Assembly: GCF_030272615.1 (NCBI RefSeq)
Contig: NC_081407.1
Coordinates: forward strand, 149,603,744 to 149,667,743
From: Cryptomeria japonica
Taxonomy: Eukaryota > Streptophyta > Pinopsida > Cupressales > Cupressaceae
Length of the DNA: 64,000 nucleotides
Direction: 5' to 3'
Shown: in pieces, positions 1 to 9,785 of the stretch
How positions within the stretch are numbered: position 1 is the stretch's first letter
Layout: each line of letters starts with the position of its first letter
Made by a program: the position numbers and the translations under genes
The notes under the pieces: generated by a model
Databases searched by the model: none
The model's input: only the letters and a program-made list of their open reading frames with translations
What the model was told of the DNA's origin: nothing

Positions 1-2195
1 TCATATTGTTTAGATAATTTGCATTCTGTCACCACCAGAGTACCAACCGGTTTATAACCCTCCATGCCAAAAGTTTTCAACACTTCTTTTACATACTTAC
101 TCTGACAAATAAATATTCCACCATCCAATAGCCAGACCTGCAACCCATTGAAAAATTTAATCTCACCAATAAGAGACATCTCAAATTATTTCTTCATCTC
201 CTTAGCAAAAGCCATACATAAATCATCATCACCACCAAAGATTATATCATGTACAAATACTTGAGCTATCAACATTTTGTCTCCATTAGTATTAACATAG
301 ATGTTACTATCCTCACTGGTATGCTAGAATCATATCTTGATTAGGTGTGCATGCAATCTTTTATACCATGTTCACGGTATTTGCTTCAATCAATACAATG
401 CCTTAGGTATCTTGCAAACCATATCCTTATTCTCAGAGAAAGAAAATCCATCTGATTATTCTATGTACACTTCTTCCTCAAGGATGCAATTAAGAAAATT
501 TGATTTAACATCCATCTGGTAGACCTTAAATCCTTTAAATGCAGCATAAGCAAGTAACATTCTTACTCCTTCCAATATCACCACTAGTGCAAAGGTTTCA
601 CCATAATATTATCCTTCTTCTTGTGCATAGCCTTTGCATACCAACCTTTCGTTATTCCTCACAACCTTTCCTTCTTCATTTAACTTGTTTCTAAAGATCC
701 ATTTAGTGCCAATCACATTCTTGTCTTCCGATATAGCAACAAGTGTCCCAGTCTTGTTTTTCTCTATCTGATCCAATTCCTCATTAATTGCATTATTCCA
801 ATCATCATCCATTAATGCATCTTTCACTATTTTAGGCTCAATAGTTGAAATCAGACAAGAATTTTCTCTTATTTTCCTTCTTGTTTGTACACCATCATTT
901 TTATCTCCAATTATTTGGGCTTCAAAATGATTTAGTCTGACATATCTTGGTATTACCGGTTCCGGTGTTGTCTTGTGCTTCATGCTCTTCATTGCTTTCT
1001 TCATTTATCAGTTAAGCACCTATTTCTATATTTTCCTGCTCAACATTCTTTTGCACTTCTAGTTTTATAAACACAAGTTTCTCTTCATCATTCTTAGATT
1101 CAAGTCTACTAGTCTCATCAGATTTCTCAGAGAGTTCATCTACCTTCACATTTAAACTCTCACTTATCTTCTTAGTTCTCTTGTTATAACACTTAAATGC
1201 CTTACTCTTTGTAGAGTAACCAAGAAAAATACCTTCATCACACTTTGCATCAAATTTTCCAGTGAAATCATCACATTTAATGAAACATTTACTCCCAAAT
1301 TTTTTGAAATAACTTACATTAGGAGTATTTCCATGCCATAATTCATAAGGTGTTTTGTTATTACCTCTCTTGATAAGTACCCGGTTCAATATATATACAA
1401 CAATGCTAACTACTTCTCTCCAAAACATTTTCAATGTTTCACCTTAAATCAACATAGTTCTAGCAGCTTCAACAATTGTTCTATTCATTCTCTCTACTAT
1501 CCCATTCTATTGTGGAGTTCTAGGAGCCGGCATTTTCCTTTCAATTCCCTTTTCATCACAAAACTTCACAAATTCATCAAAAGTAAATTCACCTCCCCAG
1601 TCAGATCTCAAACATTTCAAATTCTTCTCGACATCTTTCTCAACTAGAGCTTTAAATGCTTTGAATTTACTAAATGCCTCATAATTTTCTCTCTAAAATT
1701 TACCCACGTCATCTTAGAAAAATCATCAGTAAAGATCATAAAATACTTATCACCATAATAGCTCTTAGCCCTCATAAGACCACAAAGATCAGTATGAACC
1801 AAATCAAGGATATTCTTTGAAGAGAAATACTTACTCTTAAAAGATACAAAAGTCATCTTACCCATCTAATAGTCCTTGCATAACACATTGTCTAGTTTCA
1901 CAAGATAGGGTATACCTCTCACAATACTTGATTTCCTAACCTTTATCAAATTGACATAATTCACATTACAAAATCTCTTGTACTATAACTAGTTGTCCTC
2001 AATATTTACCACCAAACAATTATTCACATTAGTATTCAAATGAAAAATATTACCTTCTTGTCTGCTTTCCAGTAGCAATTAGTTCACCATTGTTTACAAG
2101 AATTATGCACACTCCACTTTTGAATTCAATTAGATATCTCTTTTCATTTAATTGACCAACACTTGAAAGATTATGTTTTAATCCATCAAATATAT
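1..2195 (-). pseudogene. pol: Ty1/copia pol remnant, cut by the window edge
   Basis: Read on the minus strand from 2195 down to 1, this gives copia pol domains in order. They are a GAG-pre-integrase segment (HNLSSVGQLNEKRYLIEF near 2150), an integrase core (HTDLCGLM near 1790, DWGGEF near 1590, VERMNRT near 1480), the integrase tail (FLGYSTKSKAFKCYNKRT near 1200) and reverse transcriptase (GTKWIFRNKLNEEGK near 690, [12 protein letters not shown] near 250). Integrase before RT is the Ty1/copia order. Stops and frameshifts break it throughout, and the RT YVDD-type motif has become FVHD, so it is dead. Gag, protease and any 5' LTR are missing on the right, and RNase H lies beyond the left edge. 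Wording is closest to the copia element at 47-51 kb, so the two probably belong to related families. Confidence 0.9.
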
Positions 2196-2679
2196 ATAGT
2201 ACTAGCCTAATTATACTATAGATTTTTTTTAACCAATTATACTATATAAAAATAATTTCTAGAATTTTTAAACTTAAAAATTATACATTTTAACTATAAA
2301 AAATCAAATATATTTTTAAAACAAAAAAAATTGATCCATAAACAATTGAATAATAAAAAATTATATATTGTATAAATTTTAAACTACATAAACTTGTTTT
2401 AAATTAAAAAATAATTATATTGAGATGTATTTAATAACATCAAGGAGTCTCATATGATTATTATTTAAATGAGCTAAAAACAAATGAACATATATTTAGA
2501 AAAACAAAAAATATCAAATAACTCTTAAATTAATTTAAAAATGTGGGGTACAATTGTTTTGTTGATGATGTGTAGCGAGCTCACATGGTATCCGTTGGCA
2601 ATCGTTTTAAATCACCACAGTGGTGGAGCGCTCGCCAATAACACACTACAGAAAAAGTTAGAAGTAGGTGAAAATTTTA
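2196..2679. other. AT-rich spacer without a gene
   Basis: Very AT-rich sequence between the truncated copia remnant and the LINE target site. No ORF, RNA or repeat was recognised. A short GC-richer patch lies at about 2570-2640. Confidence 0.6.
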
Positions 2680-2696
2680 ATTTTATTTTAAATATT
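2680..2696. repeat. 17-bp target-site duplication, left copy
   Basis: attttattttaaatatt at 2680-2696 is repeated exactly at 9233-9249. The two copies bracket the LINE and are of the length expected from target-primed reverse transcription. Confidence 0.85.
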
Positions 2697-5120
2697 TTTA
2701 TAGTAATATAGTTCAAAAACATATACATCATATTCATTCCAAGGATGTATTCAGTCTGGTGTCATGCAATCACTATCTAGAGTATCATTAAATGTAATTC
2801 CAAAATGGCCATAGCCCTATGTCAAATTCCTTAGATTTACATCATATACAATATACAAGAAGTTTTATACAACAAAATTGTCTCCTGTGTCAATATACAT
2901 ATAGCCCAAATTACTAGTCAACAAGCACCAACAACATTCTCCCCAGTCCTAGGAGAAGGACCATCTGCACCTTCAATCTTGAGTCTCTGCATATACTGTA
3001 CCAATGAATCAATTTCATTTGGGTGTAACATGTCCATGTGATTCTTGAAATATTGAACAAACTAGATATCCATCTTGCAAATTTGAAGAACACCCTCCTA
3101 GACCAAGATCATGAACCTATCTTTTGAGATCTCCAGAACAGTAGAAACTTGAGATATAATGTAAAAGTGTATGAGTTTAATATTAAACCCAGTAAGCCTC
3201 CTCCTCTTGTTTGGAAATACTTCTCCATTTCTTTCTTTCCAGAGAAACCAAAGGATTTCACAAGACAAGACAGACCAAAATTGGTTCAAACTAAGATCAA
3301 AGGATTCCACAAAGCTAGCAAGGATTTCACTCCAAGAAGGACTAGGCCGACAGTTCTAGACAATAGGAGAACCTCAGAAAATGGACCACACACCTCGGGA
3401 AAACTCACATTCAAAAAACAAGTGCTCAAAAGACCCCTGAACATTGCACACTCCACACCTAATAAGTTCAAGACTCTCAATAGATAGAAAAGAACCTATT
3501 GCTAACTTTTTAAGAAGTAAAATCCATCTAAAACAAGACTTCTTAGGATCAAAGGGGGAATGCCAAAAACAATCAAAAACAAATTGCCACCTGGACTTAG
3601 GCCAGTCGAGACCCCAACACTAATTGACTCGAGTGAAGATAGAGTAATCATCTTTCAACATCATGTAGATCTACTTAGTGGATATGTCCAAAAAAGGAGA
3701 GCCATTCAACCATTTTAGTTGCTTCAAAAAGGAATCAGTATATGAAACCTTGCCAGGAAAAAAATAACCAGTAGCTTTAACAATAAGAGAATATGTTTTC
3801 TTCTATGAAAAAGGAATCCAATATTTAGAATTGAGCTCGACCCAAGACCCTAGCCAGTTGTCAAATAATATATTTGTAATTAGAGAAATACCTTTATCAT
3901 TCCAAATTTTAGCACAACAACTTTGAGTCAGAGCAAGAGGTTTATTATTAAAACTCACCCCCATCAGATAGATATGTCCAGAATAGCATATGAAGGAGAA
4001 TTACCTATAGCTCCCTTAGAAGGAAGTAAACTCCTTACCTGTGACCATGCCTTCCATTGTTAATAAAATACATTACAACCAAACATCTTCATATTAAAGT
4101 CCCCCAAAACAATATCACATAGAGGAATAGTCTTCCATTTTTTACCTTTTTTAATAACAGACCTTTCAATATTATTTTTGATCAGCACCTTCCTTGGTTC
4201 ATTACTATTCAAAGCTTTGACAATCCATTTAGAAGCTAGACCAATGCCATGGGCCCTGAGGTCTTTGATACCCAATCCACCCATACTCCTTGGTCTAAAA
4301 CACCAATCCCAATTCACATAGTGTCTCTTGTTATGACCCATCCCATCAAACCATAAAAGTCCCTCATGATCTTCTCAAGCTTGTTAGTTTGCTAATTAGA
4401 AAACAACCATGCTGAGGCATAGTAAATGTGATGAGAGGAAAGAACCTTTTGCACAATTTTCACTCTTCCAGCCAAGGAGAGAAGATGAGTCTGTCATTTT
4501 AAGTGCTCCCTCTCAGTTTTAGAATATAACCAAAGCCACATATCTTGAATAGAAGGGTTAGTAGAAAAAGGAATACCAAGATATATAACAATAGAATTCG
4601 GTCCAGCCCATTGCCAACCTCTGCAAGTAACCCAACTTGGAGGAACATCAAACCAACCTAGAACTATAGATTTGTCAGGAGCTACCTTTGCACCTGAATC
4701 CAAATAGAAAAACTGCAACCTATTCATAGCATTATCAAATTTTTCCTCATTCAAAACCAAAAATAAAGCAGTATCATTAGTGAATTCGGCATTGATCACA
4801 TCCTCAAAATTAGGTAGGGTTATACCTCAGATATGAGGACCAAGGGTAGGAGCTCTTACAATGTAGAAAAGTGGATCAACAACAATGACAAACAAGGTCA
4901 AGGAAATGGGACAACCTTGCCTAGTGGACCTCTTAAGGGCAATAGGTTCTAAGAGTTCACTAATAACCTCAATGACTATGGAAAAGTCCATAAAGAGAAT
5001 ATCAATCCATCTGCAAAAATATGAGGGAAATCCAAAAGCTTGCAACATCCTTCTAATGAAGAGCCACTCAATTATGTCATATGTTTTCTCAAAGTCGAGA
5101 AGAATCATTGCAACATTTTG

Positions 5121-5255
5121 TGTTGAGACATGGACCAACTAGAACTCAAACCTAGGACCTTCCATACACTACTGGAGTGCTCTACCACTAAGCTATTGGC
5201 CCCTCTTGGACTAGTCCATCGTCGGTCCAGGTGTGGCTTATTTCCAACACCAACA
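5121..5255 (-). repeat. TRIM 3' LTR
   Basis: 135 bp, same length and ends as the other LTR with 15 substitutions and no gap. The tRNA-like unit (5132-5202) retains GGTTTGAGTTC in place of the B box GGTTCGAGTCC and has the better D stem (GCTT/GAGC). Confidence 0.9.
5132..5202 (-). ncRNA. tRNA-like sequence in the TRIM 3' LTR, decayed
   Basis: Same 71-nt unit as in the other LTR. Acceptor strands are GGGCCAA and TTGGTCC, still pairing by compensated change, and the T stem is CTAGG/TCTAG. The A box reads TAGCTTAGTGG. Most changes are C to T or G to A. Confidence 0.7.
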
Positions 5256-5265
5256 CCCCCCCTTA
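5256..5265 (-). promoter_or_regulatory. Polypurine tract of the TRIM
   Basis: TTAAGGGGGGG on the minus strand directly precedes the 3' LTR, as required for plus-strand priming. Confidence 0.8.
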
Positions 5266-5307
5266 AGCCACACCTCTCGTGTTCTTGGGGCTCCTAGCCT
5301 GGACCTA

Positions 5308-5319
5308 GCTCTGATACCA
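5308..5319 (-). promoter_or_regulatory. Primer-binding site (tRNA-iMet) of the TRIM
   Basis: TGGTATCAGAGC on the minus strand directly abuts the 5' LTR end, with no spacer. It is the usual plant LTR-element sequence complementary to the 3' end of initiator-Met tRNA. Confidence 0.85.
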
Positions 5320-5454
5320 TGTTGAGACATGGACCAGCTAGGACTCGAACCTAGGACCTTCCATATGCTGCTGGAGTTGTCTACCACTGAGCTACTGGCC
5401 CCTCTTGGACCAGTCCATTGTCGGTTCGGGTGTCGCTTATTTCCAACACCAACA
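5320..5454 (-). repeat. TRIM 5' LTR, better preserved copy
   Basis: 135 bp, TGTTG...CAACA on the minus strand. It contains the tRNA-like unit at 5331-5401. Just upstream of that unit (minus orientation) the LTR has CTGGTCCAAGAG, which repeats the 3' acceptor strand and could pair with the same GGGCCAG. Confidence 0.9.
5331..5401 (-). ncRNA. tRNA-like sequence with A and B boxes inside the TRIM 5' LTR
   Basis: Minus-strand reading gives a 71-nt tRNA-like fold. The acceptor stem GGGCCAG/CTGGTCC has 7 pairs with one G:U, followed by A as discriminator. The A box TAGCTCAGTGG matches TRGYNNANNGG and the D loop holds GG. The T arm CTAGG-TTCGAGT-CCTAG has a 5-bp stem and 7-nt loop with the exact B box GGTTCGAGTCC. 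The anticodon arm is the weak part: TCCA/TGGA with an 8-nt loop and no convincing anticodon. It is therefore probably not a decoding tRNA. It looks like an internal pol III promoter carried in an LTR, comparable in idea to the 5S rRNA in Cassandra TRIMs. No T-run terminator is visible within the element. Confidence 0.8.
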
Positions 5455-7292
5455 TTCTTCTTGTCAGCTTTATCCCAATGCATGGCCTCCCAACTAGTAA
5501 CCAAAATTTCCAAGATATATCTACCTTTAATGAATCTAGTCTAAGTGGTAGAAATGAAGTTGTTTAATAACCTAGCAATCCTCTTTGCTAAAACTTTTGC
5601 AACAATCTTGTAAGAGATTCACTAAGGTAATAGGCCTCCAGTTTTTAACCAGAGTCTTATCCCCACCCTTAGGTAGTAGTTTAATGACACCTCTATTGAT
5701 GTTTTCTCCAAGTGATCCATGTTTAAACACATCTTCATTTAGGGAAAATAGTTCCAAGCATATCCATTCCGAGTGAAACTTATACAATTCGACAGGTAAC
5801 CCATCCATCCTTGGGGACTTACCATTGGCCAGTGAACTGATAGCAACTTTAATCTCCTCAAATGAGATCTTTTGGCCCAGAGCATTGGCCTCCTCACAAG
5901 AAACTTTCTTAGGGATTAACAGTAAGCATTTCTCAAGAACCTCCTGTTTCATAACACCATGTTCAAAAGAAAATAAGCCACTATAGAAATTGAAGAAAGC
6001 CTTCTTAATGGACACCAAATCATTGGTGAGAGTGTTATTGACTTGAATTTCTTCAATAAGTTACCTTTTATTCTTGGCTCTAATAAGATTGAAGAAGTAG
6101 TTTGTTCCCTTGTCACCACCTTTAAGCCAATTCATTTTAGCTCTTACCTTTTTCCCTTAGATCTTGAATTGTTGTAACTTCCTTAAGTGATTTTTGACCC
6201 AAGAAAGCTCCCCCTATTAAACCAAGAAATGCCCCTTACTCTGAAGCTCCTTCTCAATACCATTGACCCTATTCTGTAAGTAGGACTCCTCTCTATACCT
6301 ATCCATAGGATACTTCTTACCAATGATCTAAAGCATTTTCCTCCAAGTAACAATGAGAGCCTCCCATTGCTCCCTAGGTCTGAGATCAGGATTGCAAAGC
6401 TTGGCCAAATGGGAAACCATCTTAATAGCATCCCCAGAATCCTCATCCTTAAGTAAAGAAACATTAAGCTCGAATCCATTCTCCCTCTTAGGCCAGATCA
6501 TAGAAGAGGGATCAAGATCCAAATTTACAGTAACAGAGATAGGGGAGTGATTTGAAATACTAGCAGAAGAAACACAAATAGGGGCATGATCCCCTATGAG
6601 GAAAAAGAGAAAAGAGAAGCCTCTGAATAGAATCTATCCAATCTATAGTAAAGTCTATGTCTACCACTTTGATTATTACACCATGTGAACCAAATACTAG
6701 AAAAGGAGCCTTTTTTCCTCTCCAAAGGATCTACCTGATTAAATCTCCTCTTGAACTTGGCCCAGAAGAAATTTTCATTACCCTTCCAACAATGCTTATT
6801 GCCACTACTTTTATCTTCACCATGCTTAATCATGTTAAAGTCACCCACAAAAATCCAATGAGAATTCAAGTGGCCGGTTGTCAAACAATCCCAAAAACTG
6901 GCTCTATCTCTATAGTCATTAGCAACATATATATTACAAATACCAAAAACACAGTCCTTCTCTTTGAAAGTGACCCACAAATCCCTTTGGAAAGGGGAGA
7001 TACCGTTAGCAATAATCCTATGTACCCACTTAGGACCAACCAAAATGGTGGTACCACCTTTACCCCTCTCATTATTAGAGTGAAACCAAATGGCTTGACC
7101 CCAAGTTCTTTTTAACATAGTATAGGCATGGAACCCTACCACTTTGATTTCTTGGAGGCAAGTAATATCTTTCTCCTTGATACTGTTACACCATTTCCTA
7201 ACCACATATTTTCTGTCAAGCATCGCCAAGCCCCTAACATTCCAACTATGAATGTGCATCATCATAAATCTATTTAGTGGAGGGTTTTTGGT

Positions 7293-8929
7293 TCATGTAC
7301 AATCTATTAAAACATTCTGGCACTTCATTACCTTTTTTACTATTATCATTGGAGAGAGACTGTCTGTTTGATGTTTTGCAAGTTTCTTCCTAAACTTTTT
7401 ACTAACAACCTCTATAAACTGCTCAGAATTACTATTAGCCATACCATCTTCTCCAAAAGGCACAATCTGTTTATCAAAAGATGCATCCACCATAGAATCC
7501 ATGATACCAGGTAAGGAGTTACTCATATTCAACTCAGAGGGGATTTGGTAAGCATTCCTTATTAAATCAACTTTCTCCTTAATACTTACAAGAGCAAGTT
7601 GTTGAGCATTCAATCTAGGGGGGGTAGATTATCAACCTTGTCTTGACCACAATTAGAAGGATTAGCATGTACTGAGTGACATCCGAATAGGGTGTTTGGA
7701 GGGGCATCCATGGCAGAGGCATGAACAACATCATACTCATCATCAAACAGAGGATTAGAGAGGATAACAAACTTATTACCATTACTATCATTAGTCGGGC
7801 AATCAAGACCCGATTTGACCTTCTCAATGCCAATGTCAGAGGTGCCATCCACTGGTAGATTATTGCCTTCTTTAGAATTATTAACAAAGTTTTGCACCTT
7901 ACTAGGATTACTTCTCATATTGCCTTTTGAAGCAATGTTTAAGTTAGCACCGTGAGAATTTTTAAGAGATGGGCAATCTTTTCTCATATGCCCATTAATT
8001 TTAAAGTAAAAATAAGACGCCAAATTGTCCAACATGGACAGTTCCCATGAAAATATCTCATCTTCAAAGTCTAAATAAATAATGTCAGGAAAAACAACCT
8101 CTAGAGAAAGCGCTACAAGAGCCCTAGCATTTAGGTGAGGGAAAGTGGTTCCCAATTCCTCAACTTCCAGAACCGAACCTACAGGTTTAAAAATCTAAGG
8201 AATGAATGGCCAAAATTTGGGTTGTAGGTTCTTACTTTCTACCCAATTAGGAGAGGAATGGGCAATAAGCTGATCGACATTCCATTTAGGGAACCATGGA
8301 AATGCCCTAAACAAAGAATGTCCCACATTCCAAAAAAAATTCTTCAAAACCCTATCTTGTATATTATGGGATTTCAAAAGAACCACAAATAATCCCTTTT
8401 GAATCATTCTACAAAAGTTAACATGAATACCTAACTTCTTAACCCAGACATTAGCAATCCACTCATCAAAAAATTTCCGCGAGGGCAAAGACTCTCTATC
8501 CATATAGACAAAGAAAATTGCAATATTTCTTAAACATGACTACTCTGATCTAATGGCTTTAATGATATCTTCATTAAGAGACAAGGAGAGAGTCTTCAAC
8601 CCAAGAGGAAGAGACTTACCATTTCCTCCCCCTTCGGGGTCATTGGTTGCACTGCCACCACCATTTCTGAATCTATCTCCATCAACTGGGGACCCTCCCA
8701 AATTGTTCTTTATATCCATGTGCTCATGCCTGCAAAATATTTCATCAAAACTAGCAGAAGGTGGGCAAACTGGGGCCGATTGATCCGAAACCACTATTTT
8801 GTAGGAGGGTTTTTCATGGTTCATGTCCTTCTGTGGATTAATATTCTCATTCTCCAAACTCTCACCATTATCAATGATATCTACCTTATCATTTCTACAA
8901 CTGGGATCACCATCATTAACACTACCCAT
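7293..8929 (-). pseudogene. LINE ORF1: DUF4283-like nucleic-acid-binding protein
   Basis: The ATG at 8929 opens a frame that runs to about 7610 with in-frame stops near 8505 and 8160; a frameshift near 7612 leads into the last part (to 7293). After an acidic, low-complexity N-terminal third, residues encoded at 8.2-8.5 kb (FFDEWIANVWVKKLGI, LFRAFPWFPKWN) resemble the DUF4283 domain of plant L1 ORF1 proteins. The zinc knuckle near 8.0 kb reads YFYFKINGHMRKDCP. Compared with the family pattern C-x2-C-x4-H-x4-C, the first two cysteines are Tyr and Phe. In live elements the protein packages LINE RNA; this copy is broken. Confidence 0.8.
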
Positions 8930-9232
8930 TCACCTTCACACAAGCGGCTTCAAAAATGGGTCACGAACGACCAAGCCCAAGAGCAACTTGCAGAAAACAA
9001 GGGTATCATGAATAAACATGGAGGCAAGAAGAAAGAAGGAAAAACAAACATGAGCAAAGCAACCACATAAAACAATCATAAACCAAGGAAAGACATGGGC
9101 ATAAAATCAATCCACATAAAAAGAGGATACAAGACACCAAGGATAACACACAAACGCTACCAAGCAAGGTCCGTATACCAAGGAAGGTGAATAGACAACC
9201 TTCTTGGAATCGCACCAGTTGCAAAGCGCTCA

Positions 9233-9249
9233 TTTTATTTTAAATATTA
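9233..9249. repeat. 17-bp target-site duplication, right copy
   Basis: Exact repeat of 2680-2696, directly after the 5' end of the LINE. Confidence 0.85.
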
Positions 9250-9772
9250 GAAATAGCTTAATTTATATATAAATTTTGATAAAGTATAACACAAATAGTA
9301 TTTTGCCATTGAGGCCAAGGACAAGTCTTAAAAAAATGTTTATATTTATTTATAAATATAATATTTTATATTACATTTTAAATTAAATAATTAAAAAAAA
9401 TTTATTAGAGTGTAGTTTTTCAAGTTTTAGATTATAATTCATTGGGATATTAAATTATAAATATAAAAGTGAGAGGAACATAGGGAAAATATAATAGGTC
9501 TAAAATTTCAAATATTTACTATTTTTATACTAATATTTTAACGTAGTTTTGTGGAATATATTATTTAACATAGGTTAAATGTTTATATCTTATATTTTAG
9601 TTTTTAGTTTTTATTTTATAATTTTATGTGAGGGTGTGAATACATTATTCTATTATAAAATTTTATATGATTTGGAGTTCTTGTTTTAGTTTTTTATTGA
9701 TTTTAGAAAAGAAAAATATAACTTCTTTAAAAACATTTATGGTTGAAATTCTGGGCATAAAAATGATCCAAT
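9250..9772. other. AT-rich spacer without a gene
   Basis: AT-rich sequence between the two LINE insertions. No coding or structural signal was recognised. Confidence 0.6.
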
Positions 9773-9785
9773 AACATAGCAAAAA
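9773..9785. repeat. 13-bp target duplication, left copy
   Basis: aacatagcaaaaa at 9773-9785 recurs exactly at 11251-11263 and brackets the plus-strand LINE-type insertion. Confidence 0.8.

Larger units (their letters stand above)
5121..5454 (-). mobile_element. TRIM (miniature LTR retrotransposon) with tRNA-like LTRs
   Basis: Two direct 135-bp repeats (5121-5255 and 5320-5454) flank 64 bp. In minus orientation each repeat starts TGTTG and ends CAACA, so TG...CA termini with a 5-bp inverted repeat are present. Immediately after the 5' copy comes TGGTATCAGAGC, the plant initiator-Met primer-binding site, and immediately before the 3' copy comes TTAAGGGGGGG, a polypurine tract. That is a complete TRIM without any coding capacity. 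It sits in the LINE RT frame, flanked by AAGAA and CAAAA on the minus strand, which fits a decayed 5-bp duplication. I count 15 differences between the two repeats, mostly transitions, so the insertion is old. Confidence 0.93.
3090..7265 (-). pseudogene. LINE ORF2: AP-like endonuclease, reverse transcriptase, zf-RVT
   Basis: Starting at the ATG at 7265, the endonuclease shows SWNVRGL at the N-terminus, LQEIK (metal-binding Glu), FVGDFNMI (GDFN motif) and RLDRF near 6640. Downstream are NGKSPRMDGLP and IKLLPKGGDKTLVKNWRPIT (5.6-5.8 kb), LLDFEKTYD (5.08 kb), TRQGCPISLTLF (4.9 kb), FTNDTALFL (4.78 kb), NWDWCFRPRSMGGLGIKDLR (4.3 kb) and LWFLWKERN (3.25 kb). These are in the right order for a plant L1 ORF2. 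The catalytic FADD box is FTND, so the polymerase is inactive. Frameshifts lie near 6.55 and 5.55 kb. The TRIM plus its 5-bp duplication adds 339 bp, a multiple of three, so the RT frame is the same on both sides of it. Confidence 0.9.
2697..9232 (-). mobile_element. L1-type LINE, near full length, interrupted by a TRIM
   Basis: The interval is bounded by perfect 17-bp target duplications and on the minus strand holds two consecutive coding regions, as plant L1 elements do. ORF1 is a DUF4283/zinc-knuckle type and ORF2 has endonuclease, reverse transcriptase and a zf-RVT tail. About 0.3 kb of 5' leader precedes ORF1. The 3' end (left side) lacks a clear long poly(A), so it has decayed or the family ends differently. 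A 334-bp TRIM sits inside the RT. Stops, frameshifts and lost catalytic residues show it can no longer move. Confidence 0.92.

Noticed and set aside
5331-5401. Functional tRNA gene
   Set aside because: The anticodon arm has only four pairs, an 8-nt loop and no clear anticodon, and no T-run terminator follows.
5121-5454. Calling the TRIM a Cassandra element
   Set aside because: Cassandra LTRs hold 5S rRNA; here the boxes and fold are tRNA-type and I see no 5S sequence.
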